Source: an uncultured Prevotellaceae bacterium
GTDB taxonomy: Bacteria > Bacteroidota > Bacteroidia > Bacteroidales > Bacteroidaceae
Direction of reading: 5' to 3'
Assembly (NCBI GenBank): GCA_902761905.1
Contig: CACWMK010000042.1
Span: 1-48,029, forward strand
DNA length: 48,029 nt
Numbering within the stretch: position 1 is the first letter of the stretch; each line of letters begins with the position of its first letter. The translations under genes and the position numbers were made by a program. The notes below the pieces were generated by a model that worked only from the letters and a program-made list of their open reading frames with translations, did no database searches and was not told the origin of the DNA. This document shows positions 16,901-24,394 of the stretch, piece by piece.

Positions 16901-19366
16901 CATGTCCTGGGCCTTCGTGGTTCTAAAGTAAGGGTTAGGGGCCTCGGACGTACGATGGATGTTGAAGATGGAATGATGCTGATGGAGGCTGCTCCTGCAA
17001 TGACTGCTTACGAGATGAAGGTTTTCGATGTAGTGGCTAATGACGATACTTCAGGAGAAGTGTTGAAATCAAAGGAAACTGTCGAGACTTCGAGTGCTGG
17101 TAGTGCTGATTCAGATGAAAATCAAACAGAAGATGTGCAGGTGCGAGAAAACTTGAACGAAACCGCTTTCTTCTATCCACAACTTACTACGGATATGGAT
17201 GGTTGTGTAGCCATCAAGTTTACTCTGCCTGAGAGTCTTACCACTTGGCAGATGCTTGGCTTCGCACACACGCGCGAACTATATTATGGTAACATCCAGG
17301 CAGAAACTGTAGCCAAGAAGGATGTGATGATTCAGCCCAACATGCCTCGCTTTGTTCGCGAAGGCGATAAGGCTACCATCTCTGGTCGCATTTATAACAC
17401 AGGCGCCAAGAACCTGCAAGGCAAGGCTACACTGAAATTGATAAATGCTGAGACCAATGCTGTAGTTTACGAGAAGACTAAGCAGGTATCGCTAAAAGCT
17501 GGCGAGACTACATCGGTAACATTTGATGTAAACACCACTGGTTATGAGCCAACTATGCTTATCTGCAAGATGAGTGTAAGCGGCAAGGGATTCAGCGATG
17601 GTGAGCAGCACTATCTGCCTGTACTGCCAGCTAGCGAGCGAGTAACTATCGCCCTGCCTATCACCCAGCATAAGCCTGGCACTGAGGCTATCGACCTGTC
17701 AAAACTGGTTCCTGCAGATGCCAAGAACGCTAAACTCACTCTGGAGTATACCAACAATCCAGTATGGTTGATGGTTCAGGCTCTGCCTACAGTTAGTTCG
17801 CCAAATGATGATAACGCCATCTCGCTGGCAGCATCGTACTATTCCAACGGCATCGGCAAATATATCATCGACCAGAACCCACAGATCAAGCCCGTATTCG
17901 AGCAGTGGATGCTGGAAGATAAGACCTCTAAAATCTCATCTCTAAATTCTCACTTAGAAAAGAACGAAGATCTGAAAAATCTCGTTCTGAGCGAGACTCC
18001 TTGGGTGATGGATGCTGACAACGAGACAGAACAGAAGCATCGCATGGCTGACTTCTTCGACGAGAACCTGATGAATAATCGTCTGGACAAGTGCATAGAG
18101 AAGTTGCAGAAGTTGCAGAATGGCGAGGGTGCTTGGACATGGTATCCAGGTATGCCAGGTTCGTTTTATATGACTGTGGCAGTAAGCGAGATGCTGGTCC
18201 GACTGAATGCTCTCACTGAGAAACAGAGTGCTACCAGCGGTATGCTGAACAATGCATTCAGCTTTATGGGCAACGAGATAGTTGAACTGGTGAAGGAACT
18301 GAAGAAAGCCGAGAAGAAGGGCGAGAAAGTCAGCTTCCCAAGTTATAAGGCCCTGCAGTGGCTGTATCTGGTGGCCCTCGATGGTCGCGCACTTCCTGCG
18401 GATGTGATGCAGGCCAACAGCTATCTGCTGGCCCTGCTAAAGAAGGATATCAAGCGTCAGAGCATCTACGACAAGGCTCTCTCGGCAGTCATCTTCTCGA
18501 AGATTGATGCCCAGCGCGCTCAGGAGTATGCCCAGTCGCTGAAGGAGTACACCGTGTTCCGCGAGGATATGGGTCGTTACTACGATACTCCACGTGCTGG
18601 TTACTCGTGGTTCGACTACAAGATACCAACCCAGAGTATCGCCATCGAGGCTCTGCAGATGATTACTCCTGATGACCATCAGACCATCGACGAGATGCAG
18701 CGCTGGTTGCTACAGCAGAAGCGCACTCAGGCATGGGATACTCCTATCAACAGTGTGAATGCTGTATATGCATTCCTGAAGGGCCAGGAGTTCCGGCTGG
18801 TACAGAACCAGAAGATGCCGGCCATAAATCTGGATGTTAAGACCGTAGCCGTACCAAAGGCTACAGCTGCTATCGGATACGTGAAGACCGTACTGCCTAA
18901 GGGCAAGCGTCTCACCATCCGTAAGACCAGCGATGGTACATCTTGGGGTGCTGTCTATGCTCAGTTCTTCCAGAAGACAAAGAATATCGCTGATAATGGT
19001 AGTGGCTTGAGCATCAAGAGAGAAATTCTGAATAAGGATTTGAAGGTTGGCGATCGTGTGAAAGTCCGTATCACCATTACTGCCGATCGTGACTATGACT
19101 TCGTGCAGGTGGTTGATAAGCGTGCTGCATGTATGGAGCCAATCAAGCAGCTTAGTGGCTATCAACATGGTGGCTACATCACTCCTCGTGATAACACCAC
19201 ATGCTACTTCTACGATATGCTGTCGAAGGGTACCCATGTGATAGAGACCGAATATTACATCGATCGTGCAGGAACATACGAGACGGGCACTGCAACAGTA
19301 GAGTGCGCTTACTCGCCTGAGTTCAGAGCGGTGACCCACTCTGAAACATTAAACATTAAAGATTAA
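13964..19366 (+). CDS. Bacterial alpha-2-macroglobulin family protein without thioester
   Basis: About 1800 residues with a signal peptide (MKKILVITIALIMPMFIFGQ), so exported. Macroglobulin-type beta domains follow, including AIFTDRSIYRPGQTLHASAL (about 463-482), a bait-like variable stretch, and the A2M signature region near residues 1060-1110 (FFYPQL; FTLPESLTTWQMLGFAHT). A helical thioester-domain-like region follows (about 1265-1590; NGEGAWTWYPGMPGSFYMT). The usual CxEQ thioester is absent: that position reads VSSPNDDNAISLAASYY. Family members trap proteases and guard the cell envelope. An upstream in-frame ATG at 13955 (MGFMKK) is possible. The last residues and the stop lie in a heptamer array, and DUF1573 follows after 18 nt. 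Confidence 0.9.
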   Translation: MKKILVITIALIMPMFIFGQTYSALWKKVADAEEKDLPKTQYEVLQQIVTKAAKEKQYGQLLKAELMGAQTMAAIAPDSLKPEITRIENRYKAATDEVLRMVYQTVLWQISDENYSLALGYKKPQLTPEICKLLAKAKDKSFEPFVILGTDASVFGNDMLSVIGAELGEYKLMRDYYNNVGNKKAVSALDAKLAVEEYHNLSYSTPLSLSSSTAEKIAYIDDAIAKWGKWPIINELRNEKTILTNPQMQLRYELQVARPMQAQKVELKGLRNLSQITMTVYPVRCEGYFDYSPSNEKGWAKIRPLLGQPVINKTVKFDARPDYEEFDDSLVLDGLPVGIYLVEFKSTPTTEVVRTLYHVTNVYTIAETQPNNRIRYVVVNATTGQPIAGAHLKITERRSYRDEKTYMGETNAKGEYIFPTEDVTRSRAVFAYTDDDKASAVLHGTNRYDYYEADGVRKQTAIFTDRSIYRPGQTLHASALAYQVVHGTEQTVCAKQDMTFTLRDANYKVVAEEKAETDEFGVAAVDFTLPSSGLTGMFTVQVNNNSLRVRVEEYKRPTFHVDFAEYKEAYKAGDTIDVKGTALSYAGVPVQDAKVAYKVMRRTAFWWWSYSRYYDQGAFGYSNNGEEIFTGEATTDADGNFTVKMPLTMPESEHPMFYNFVVMADVTDVAGETHNGQLSLPLGNRPTALSIDVADKVLVEDNPTATFHLRNAAGKDIDAEVRYRIDNGEWISTKTNQQITLAKLASGKHIVEAKYEDQTVEKTVVIFSLDDEMAATDTDDWFYQSAGQFANDGTPVTIQVGSSDKDVHIVYSIFSGKKLIEQGSVDRNNQLINRKFTYKDEYENGLLLTYAWVKNGKCYTHTAQIRRPMPDKKLTLEWATFRDRLTPGQKEEWTLTIKDAEGKPVDANLMATLYDQSLDQIAKHQWSFSPYLWVPLPSTNWKYQLTRNFYQSCSRSWKSLDSDEINFSRFDREVYPSSYHVLGLRGSKVRVRGLGRTMDVEDGMMLMEAAPAMTAYEMKVFDVVANDDTSGEVLKSKETVETSSAGSADSDENQTEDVQVRENLNETAFFYPQLTTDMDGCVAIKFTLPESLTTWQMLGFAHTRELYYGNIQAETVAKKDVMIQPNMPRFVREGDKATISGRIYNTGAKNLQGKATLKLINAETNAVVYEKTKQVSLKAGETTSVTFDVNTTGYEPTMLICKMSVSGKGFSDGEQHYLPVLPASERVTIALPITQHKPGTEAIDLSKLVPADAKNAKLTLEYTNNPVWLMVQALPTVSSPNDDNAISLAASYYSNGIGKYIIDQNPQIKPVFEQWMLEDKTSKISSLNSHLEKNEDLKNLVLSETPWVMDADNETEQKHRMADFFDENLMNNRLDKCIEKLQKLQNGEGAWTWYPGMPGSFYMTVAVSEMLVRLNALTEKQSATSGMLNNAFSFMGNEIVELVKELKKAEKKGEKVSFPSYKALQWLYLVALDGRALPADVMQANSYLLALLKKDIKRQSIYDKALSAVIFSKIDAQRAQEYAQSLKEYTVFREDMGRYYDTPRAGYSWFDYKIPTQSIAIEALQMITPDDHQTIDEMQRWLLQQKRTQAWDTPINSVNAVYAFLKGQEFRLVQNQKMPAINLDVKTVAVPKATAAIGYVKTVLPKGKRLTIRKTSDGTSWGAVYAQFFQKTKNIADNGSGLSIKREILNKDLKVGDRVKVRITITADRDYDFVQVVDKRAACMEPIKQLSGYQHGGYITPRDNTTCYFYDMLSKGTHVIETEYYIDRAGTYETGTATVECAYSPEFRAVTHSETLNIKD

Positions 19367-19375
19367 ATATTAAAC
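19348..19375. repeat. Heptamer array spanning the A2M stop codon
   Basis: ATTAAAC, ATTAAAG, ATTAAAT, ATTAAAC, then a degenerate ATTATAT. The array encodes the last residues (LNIKD) and TAA of the A2M gene and ends 9 nt before the DUF1573 ATG. Confidence 0.85.
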
Positions 19376-19384
19376 ATTATATTG

Positions 19385-20455
19385 ATGAAGAAATTAACAG
19401 TTATACTATTCTCATTCCTCTTTCCACTTTCCTCTTTCCACGAGGTGAGTGCGCAGCGTCTCACCGTTAAAACTACTACAGTAGATGTGGGTGGTACGGG
19501 TTACGAACAACCCGTGACTGCCACATTCGAACTTCGTAATAAGGGATTCCGCCGACTGATCATCGAGAGTGTAAAGCCTGATTGTGGTTGTACCAAGATA
19601 GAGTATCCCAAGGAGGTTGGAGTGGGCGATAAGTTTACTATCAAGATGACTTACGACGCCAAGCAGTTGGGACACTTCCAGAAGATGTGTCAGGTAAAGA
19701 GCAATGGCACCAAGAAACCATTCTACCTCACTATGACTGGTGTGGTTAAGACAGACCTGCGCGACTATTCGGGCGACTATCCTGTGGCAATGGGTGACCT
19801 GCTGTTGGATGCCGATGATATCGAGTTTGATGATGTGAACAAGGGTGATGTACCCGTTAAGGAGATACACATATTTAATAATAGTAAGAAGGCTATGCGT
19901 CCAAACCTGATGCATCTGCCTCCGTATCTCTCGGCTATCGTAAGTCCCGACCATCTGTTGCCTTATCGTTCGGCCACCATCACTGTTAAGTTGCTTTCGG
20001 ACAAGCTTCGTGACTACGGACTGACCAAGACCACAATCTACATGGCTCATAACCCTGGCGACAAGGTGAGTCAGGACAACGCCATCGATGTGGCTACGGT
20101 ATTGTTGCCCGATATGAAGAAGTTTGAGAAGGAGAACAAGGGTATTGCCCCGAAACTGGAGATGTCGGAGACTGATGTAGACTTTACCGACTTTGGTGGA
20201 AAGGCTAAGAAATCGGCCACTGTGACACTTACTAACAATGGTCAGTCGACGCTTAAGATATCATCGCTACAGCTCTTTACTTCGGGATTGAAGGTTACAC
20301 TGAGCAAGAGAGAGATAGCCCCAGGACAGAGTGCCAACCTGAAGATAACAGGTATAGCTGCCGATCTGCAGAAACTCCGCACTCGTCCACGTATTTTGAT
20401 GATTACCAACGATCCCGACCACGCCAAGGTGGTGGTAAACATCAAGTTGAAATAA
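19385..20455 (+). CDS. Exported DUF1573 protein
   Basis: A 356-residue protein with a signal peptide (MKKLTVILFSFLFPLSSF..VSA) and the DUF1573 core: ATFELRNKG, then VKPDCGCTKIEYP (about 58-70), then FTIKMTYDAK. A second immunoglobulin-like domain with TVTLTNNGQSTLKISSLQ follows in the C-terminal third. DUF1573 domains are ASH/MSP-like beta sandwiches of the Bacteroidota periplasm; their role is unknown. The ATG at 19385 is preferred to the TTG at 19382. Codons for the signal peptide include a 7-bp tandem array (19418-19438: CTCTTTC, CACTTTC, CTCTTTC). The gene is probably cotranscribed with the macroglobulin gene upstream and meaB downstream. Confidence 0.9.
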   Translation: MKKLTVILFSFLFPLSSFHEVSAQRLTVKTTTVDVGGTGYEQPVTATFELRNKGFRRLIIESVKPDCGCTKIEYPKEVGVGDKFTIKMTYDAKQLGHFQKMCQVKSNGTKKPFYLTMTGVVKTDLRDYSGDYPVAMGDLLLDADDIEFDDVNKGDVPVKEIHIFNNSKKAMRPNLMHLPPYLSAIVSPDHLLPYRSATITVKLLSDKLRDYGLTKTTIYMAHNPGDKVSQDNAIDVATVLLPDMKKFEKENKGIAPKLEMSETDVDFTDFGGKAKKSATVTLTNNGQSTLKISSLQLFTSGLKVTLSKREIAPGQSANLKITGIAADLQKLRTRPRILMITNDPDHAKVVVNIKLK

Positions 20456-20456
20456 A

Positions 20457-20484
20457 GTTAAATGTTCAATCTTCAATGTTCAAT
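20457..20484. repeat. Heptamer array before meaB
   Basis: GTTAAAT, GTTCAAT, CTTCAAT, GTTCAAT, beginning 1 nt after the DUF1573 stop and ending 5 nt before the ATG at 20490. Confidence 0.85.
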
Positions 20485-20489
20485 GAATT

Positions 20490-21590
20490 ATGGAACATCC
20501 CGAGAATAGCTCAGAATATGCAGGCTTGCAGGTAAACAGTGGGGTTGAACAGCCCTCTATCGTTAACCCATACCTTAAGCGTAATCGCTTCCGTCGTCGT
20601 GAACTGTCTGTTGGCGAGATGGTGGAGGGTATCGTTAAGGGCGATGTCACTATCCTGTCGCAGGCCGTCACGCTTATCGAGAGCGTCAACCCCGACCATC
20701 AGACACGTGCTCAGGAGGTCATCAACAAGTGTCTGCCCTATAGCGGCAACTCCATCCGTATAGGTATCAGCGGAGTGCCTGGAGCAGGCAAGAGTACCTC
20801 TATCGACGAGTTTGGAATGCATGTGCTGAAGGAGAAGGGTGGCAAACTGGCCGTACTGGCTATCGACCCAAGTAGCGAGCGCACCAAGGGTTCTATCCTT
20901 GGCGATAAGACACGTATGGAGAAGCTGGCTCAGCATCCATCATCGTTCATACGTCCTAGTCCATCGGCAGGTTCGCTTGGCGGTGTGGCCCGCAAGACTC
21001 GCGAGACCATCATTCTCTGCGAAGCTGCTGGGTTCGACAAGATATTCGTTGAGACCGTTGGTGTAGGACAGAGCGAGACAGCCTGTCACTCGATGGTAGA
21101 CTTCTTCCTGCTCATCCAGGTGGCTGGCACAGGCGACGAGCTTCAGGGAATTAAGCGTGGTATCATGGAGATAAGTGATGGCATAGTTATAAACAAGTGC
21201 GATGGCGACAATGTGGACCGTTGCCAGATGGCTGCCACCAACTTCCGTAATGCTCTGCACTTCTTCCCCATGCCCGATAGCGGCTGGAGCCCCAAGGTGC
21301 TGTGCTATAGCGGATTCTACGGCACGGGCGTGAAAGAGATTTTCGATATGATATACGAGTACATCGACTTTGTAAAGGCTAATGGCTACTTCGACTATCG
21401 TCGCAACGAGCAGAGTAAATACTGGATGTACGAGAGCATCAACGAGCATCTGCGCATGAACTTCTACAACAATTCGCTGATAAAATCGGAGCTAGGCGCA
21501 GCCGAAGCTTCAGTTCTCGCAGGACAGAAGACCAGCTTCGTTGCTGCCCAAGACCTGCTGGATGAATACTTCGCCCAACTGAAAAAATAA
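20490..21590 (+). CDS. meaB: Methylmalonyl-CoA mutase-associated GTPase MeaB
   Basis: A 366-residue G3E-type P-loop GTPase. Walker A GVPGAGKST (about 93-101), AIDPSSERTKGSILGDKTRM (switch region), Walker B/switch II VETVGVGQSE, and the base-specificity motif NKCDGDN. MeaB/ArgK proteins load and protect adenosylcobalamin on methylmalonyl-CoA mutase, part of the propionate/succinate pathway used by Bacteroidales. The mutase itself is not in this window. The gene lies in a run of five same-strand genes with short gaps filled by heptamer repeats, so it is probably transcribed from the macroglobulin promoter. Confidence 0.95.
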   Translation: MEHPENSSEYAGLQVNSGVEQPSIVNPYLKRNRFRRRELSVGEMVEGIVKGDVTILSQAVTLIESVNPDHQTRAQEVINKCLPYSGNSIRIGISGVPGAGKSTSIDEFGMHVLKEKGGKLAVLAIDPSSERTKGSILGDKTRMEKLAQHPSSFIRPSPSAGSLGGVARKTRETIILCEAAGFDKIFVETVGVGQSETACHSMVDFFLLIQVAGTGDELQGIKRGIMEISDGIVINKCDGDNVDRCQMAATNFRNALHFFPMPDSGWSPKVLCYSGFYGTGVKEIFDMIYEYIDFVKANGYFDYRRNEQSKYWMYESINEHLRMNFYNNSLIKSELGAAEASVLAGQKTSFVAAQDLLDEYFAQLKK

Positions 21591-21591
21591 T

Positions 21592-21627
21592 GTTTAATCT
21601 TTTAATGTTTAATGTTTAACGTTTAAT
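21592..21627. repeat. Heptamer array overlapping the ispH start codon
   Basis: GTTTAAT, an irregular CTTTTAAT, GTTTAAT, GTTTAAC, GTTTAAT. The last unit supplies the first two bases of the ispH ATG (21626-21628), and the array begins 1 nt after the meaB stop. Confidence 0.85.
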
Positions 21628-22483
21628 GATTATTGAGATCGACGACGGCAGTGGATTCTGTTTTGGAGTGACCACCGCCATTAAGAAAGCTGAAGAGGAA
21701 CTCGCCCGGGGCGAGAAACTATACTGTCTTGGTGATATCGTGCATAATGGTATGGAGTGCGATCGCCTGCGCGATATGGGGCTCATCACCATCAACCACG
21801 ACGAGATGCGCCAACTGCACAATGCCAAGGTGCTGCTGCGTGCCCATGGTGAGCCCCCCGAGACCTACGAACTGGCACGTAAGAACAACATCGAGATTAT
21901 CGATGCTACCTGTCCTGTGGTGCTGAAACTCCAGAAGCGTATCAAGGAACAGTATGACGAGAATAACGATCGTCAGATTGTGATTTTCGGTAAGAAAGGT
22001 CATGCCGAAGTATTGGGATTGGTAGGTCAGACGCAGTCGAGAGCTATCGTCATCGAGAGTAGCGACGAGGTGACAAAGCTTGATTTCTCGCGCGACATCT
22101 ATCTGTATTCGCAGACCACCAAGTCGCTCGATGAGTTTAACAGCATCATCGAATACATCCAGACACATATATCACCATCGGCCACCTTTAAGAGTTTCGA
22201 TACCATCTGTCGTTCGGTAGCCAACCGTATGCCAAACATATCTAAGTTTGCTGCCAAGCACAATCTTATCCTCTTTGTGTGCGGTCGTAAGAGTTCTAAC
22301 GGTAAGGTGCTCTATAATGAGTGCCTGCGCGTAAACCCCAACAGTCATCTGATAGAGGATCCTAAGGAGATCGATCCTTCGTGGCTTGAGGGTATAGATA
22401 GCGTAGGTATCTGTGGAGCTACCAGCACACCTCGTTGGCTGATGGAGCAGTGCAGCGAGGCAATCCAGAAGATGTTGCAATGA
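21626..22483 (+). CDS. ispH: 4-hydroxy-3-methylbut-2-enyl diphosphate reductase IspH (LytB)
   Basis: A 285-residue protein with the three iron-sulfur cluster cysteines: GFCFGV (Cys12), DATCPVV (about Cys96) and DTICRSV (about Cys194). Substrate-binding motifs are GDIVHN, AHGEPP, GHAEVLGLVGQ and GATSTP. It makes IPP and DMAPP in the last step of the MEP isoprenoid pathway, in the cytoplasm. An extra CGRKSSN motif is typical of Bacteroidota versions. The stop overlaps the next gene (ATGA), implying translational coupling. Confidence 0.96.
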   Translation: MIIEIDDGSGFCFGVTTAIKKAEEELARGEKLYCLGDIVHNGMECDRLRDMGLITINHDEMRQLHNAKVLLRAHGEPPETYELARKNNIEIIDATCPVVLKLQKRIKEQYDENNDRQIVIFGKKGHAEVLGLVGQTQSRAIVIESSDEVTKLDFSRDIYLYSQTTKSLDEFNSIIEYIQTHISPSATFKSFDTICRSVANRMPNISKFAAKHNLILFVCGRKSSNGKVLYNECLRVNPNSHLIEDPKEIDPSWLEGIDSVGICGATSTPRWLMEQCSEAIQKMLQ

Positions 22484-23148
22484 TACAGATTAAGGTTTCT
22501 GACGAGATATCCAGCGTATGTCCCAATTTTGTGGGAGCATGCGTTGAGGCCAGGGTAGTAAACACTCCCTATAGCGATCGCCTGTGGAATGCTATCCACG
22601 AGGTAGAACAGCGTCTGCGTAGCGAACTGACCACTGATAGTGTAAAATCGTTGCCCAGTATCGCCGCCACCCGTGCAGTATATAAACTCTGTGGCAAGGA
22701 TCCCTCGCGCTATCGTCCTGCCAGCGAGCAACTCATCCGTCGTATGCTGCAGGGCAAGGAACTCTATCAGATTGATACTCTGGTAGATCTGGTAAACCTG
22801 GCCTCGATTGCCTATGGCTACAGCATAGGTGGTTTCGATGCCGATAAGTTTGTTGGCGACGAGTTGGTGTTGGGTGTGGGCAAGGAAGGCGAACCCTACG
22901 AAGGTATAGGTCGCGGACCGTTGAATATAGCCGGTCTGCCCGTATATCGCGATGCCCAAGGCGGGGTAGGTACTCCCACCAGCGACCACGAGCGTACCAA
23001 GATGACGCTAGGCACCACCCATCTGGTGGTACTTATCAATGGATACGATGGTAACGAAGAGCGTGTTCGCGAAAACGCACAATACATACAGCGCCTCCTG
23101 ATAGACTACGCTCAGAGCGATGGAGGCACTTATACTATATATCGTTGA
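22480..23148 (+). CDS. B3/4 (PheT tRNA-binding-like) domain protein
   Basis: A 222-residue stand-alone B3/4 domain. Visible marks are SIAATRAVYKLCGKDPSRYR, SEQLIRRML, YQIDTLVDLVNLASIAYGYS and GRGPLNIAGLPVYRDA, the same order as in B3/4 domains of phenylalanyl-tRNA synthetase beta chains. Free-standing versions are thought to bind or edit aminoacyl-tRNA or a related nucleotide-linked amino acid; the substrate is not known. It starts in the ATGA overlap with ispH, and its stop is 17 nt from the convergent rsmA stop. Confidence 0.85.
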   Translation: MIQIKVSDEISSVCPNFVGACVEARVVNTPYSDRLWNAIHEVEQRLRSELTTDSVKSLPSIAATRAVYKLCGKDPSRYRPASEQLIRRMLQGKELYQIDTLVDLVNLASIAYGYSIGGFDADKFVGDELVLGVGKEGEPYEGIGRGPLNIAGLPVYRDAQGGVGTPTSDHERTKMTLGTTHLVVLINGYDGNEERVRENAQYIQRLLIDYAQSDGGTYTIYR

Positions 23149-23165
23149 CAGGGATGATAGCAGAC

Positions 23166-23960
23166 TTATTCCATTGCCTTTGCCAACATGTTGGTAAGGG
23201 CGATGAATTCTTGTATGGACAGCTGCTCTGGGCGACGCGTCATGATATTGTGCTCGAAGAAACCTGCAGGGGCAGGGTGGGCAGCATCGAAAATCTGACG
23301 GAGCGATACACGTAGCATCTTGCGACGCTGGTTGAATGTAGCCTTAACCACGCGACGGAACAACTGCTCGTCGCAACCTAGATCGGTAACCTCGTTGCGA
23401 GTCATACGGATTACTGCGCTCTGAACCTTTGGTGGTGGGTTGAACACACCTGGCTCTACAGTAAACAGATACTCAACATTATACCACGCCTGGATGAGTA
23501 CAGACAGTATGCCATACTGCTTGTTGCCAGGTTGTGATGCCATACGTACAGCCAGCTCGTGCTGTATCATACCTGTGCAGCAAGGAATCAGGTCCTTGTT
23601 GTCGAGCATCTTGAAGAATATCTGTGATGAGATGTCGTATGGATAGTTACCCGTAAGCACAAACTGCTGGCCTTCGAACACCTCGTGAAGGTCCATGCGT
23701 AGGAAGTCGCCACCGATGATGTTATCGCGCAGACGTGGGAAGTTCTCCTGAAGATAAGCCACACTCTCGCGGTCGATCTCAACCACCTTGAACGGACGAG
23801 GTTTCTCAACCAGATACTGAGTCATAACACCCATACCAGGACCAACCTCGAGTACAGGGATTTCCGGACAAGCATCTACTGTATCAGCGATGCGCTTGGC
23901 TATATTCAGGTCAGTCAGGAAGTGCTGACCCAGATTTTTCTTAGGACGAACTTGTTTCAT
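23166..23960 (-). CDS. rsmA: 16S rRNA (A1518/A1519-N6)-dimethyltransferase RsmA/KsgA
   Basis: A 264-residue SAM-dependent methyltransferase. It begins VRPKKNLGQHFLTD, has SAM motif I VLEVGPGMGVMT (about 36-47) and the catalytic N-x-PY motif as NYPYDISSQ. The C-terminal region FNQRRKMLRVSL is conserved for rRNA binding. It dimethylates two adenines near the 3' end of 16S rRNA late in 30S maturation. The ATG at 23960 lies 5 nt from the -7 box, so the mRNA has almost no leader. Its promoter is copy B of the shared palindromic promoter repeat. Confidence 0.96.
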   Translation of the reverse strand: MKQVRPKKNLGQHFLTDLNIAKRIADTVDACPEIPVLEVGPGMGVMTQYLVEKPRPFKVVEIDRESVAYLQENFPRLRDNIIGGDFLRMDLHEVFEGQQFVLTGNYPYDISSQIFFKMLDNKDLIPCCTGMIQHELAVRMASQPGNKQYGILSVLIQAWYNVEYLFTVEPGVFNPPPKVQSAVIRMTRNEVTDLGCDEQLFRRVVKATFNQRRKMLRVSLRQIFDAAHPAPAGFFEHNIMTRRPEQLSIQEFIALTNMLAKAME

Positions 23961-23965
23961 GGGGG

Positions 23966-24047
23966 CAAAGGTACGAATAAACGAGAGAAATACAAAATAA
24001 ATCGAGATTTATTTTTATTTCCGAGTGGAAGTACCTTCGGCGAAGCC
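23966..24047 (-). promoter_or_regulatory. Promoter-carrying palindromic repeat, copy B (rsmA)
   Basis: On the minus strand: -7 TACCTTTG (23973-23966), 19-nt spacer, -33 TTTG (23996-23993). Palindrome arms AAAATAAATC (23994-24003) and GATTTATTTT (24006-24015) have a 2-nt centre. Upstream are CACTCGGAAAT and GAAGGTA motifs, as in copies A and C. Confidence 0.85.
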
Positions 24048-24086
24048 AAAGATAGTGTAAATCGGGCAAACTTCCAAATTTGGCAC

Positions 24087-24128
24087 AAAAAAATCGCAGA
24101 TTGTGAAATCTGCGACTCAATTTTTTTT
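24087..24128. terminator. Bidirectional terminator downstream of the 34-aa peptide gene
   Basis: Stem TCGCAGATT (24094-24102) with AATCTGCGA (24107-24115), loop GTGA, seven A on one side and eight T two bases past the other end. It ends the minus-strand peptide transcript. The same CGCAGATT stem is used by the terminator at 26934-26955. Confidence 0.8.
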
Positions 24129-24134
24129 GTTCAA

Positions 24135-24239
24135 TTACTTATTGTTGTCTACATTAACAGCAACGGTTACTACCAGTGAAACGGCCAATGCAAATGCGGC
24201 CATGGTCATCAATAAAAAACTTGTTTCTAATGTTACCAT
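24135..24239 (-). CDS. Small single-pass membrane peptide (34 aa), new gene call
   Basis: Encodes [18 protein letters not shown] then [16 protein letters not shown]: one hydrophobic helix (about residues 7-29) with a short polar, slightly acidic tail. It is supported as a real gene by a complete expression unit on its strand. A promoter (TTG, 20 nt, TACCTTTG) lies about 50-80 nt upstream, an AGAAAGGAATT ribosome binding site precedes the ATG, and a strong hairpin terminator starts about 20 nt after the stop. It is not recognised as a known family. It lies between rsmA and a flippase-like gene. Possible roles include a regulator of a membrane complex or a type I toxin, but no antisense RNA was identified. 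Confidence 0.7.
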   Translation of the reverse strand: MVTLETSFLLMTMAAFALAVSLVVTVAVNVDNNK

Positions 24240-24289
24240 AATTAATTCCTTTCTCTAAATTTGTTTATTTGTTATCCTTAAAACCGCTG

Positions 24290-24320
24290 CAAAGGTACTG
24301 CTGTTTGCGTACACAGCCAA
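24290..24320 (-). promoter_or_regulatory. Promoter of the 34-aa membrane peptide gene
   Basis: On the minus strand: -33 TTG (24320-24318), 20-nt spacer, -7 TACCTTTG (24297-24290). Confidence 0.75.
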
Positions 24321-24357
24321 GAAAAATGCAGAAAAAGACTAAAAAAGCGACCGATTG

Positions 24358-24389
24358 TTGACACGTGTCAATTAAAATACTTACCTTTG
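24358..24389 (+). promoter_or_regulatory. Promoter of the flippase-pepD operon with 14-bp palindrome on the -33 box
   Basis: TTG at 24358-24360, 21 nt, then TACCTTTG at 24382-24389. The -33 TTG is the left end of a perfect palindrome TTGACACGTGTCAA (24358-24371), a likely operator. The start codon is only 6 nt past the -7 box, so the transcript is nearly leaderless. Confidence 0.8.
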
Positions 24390-24394
24390 CACCT

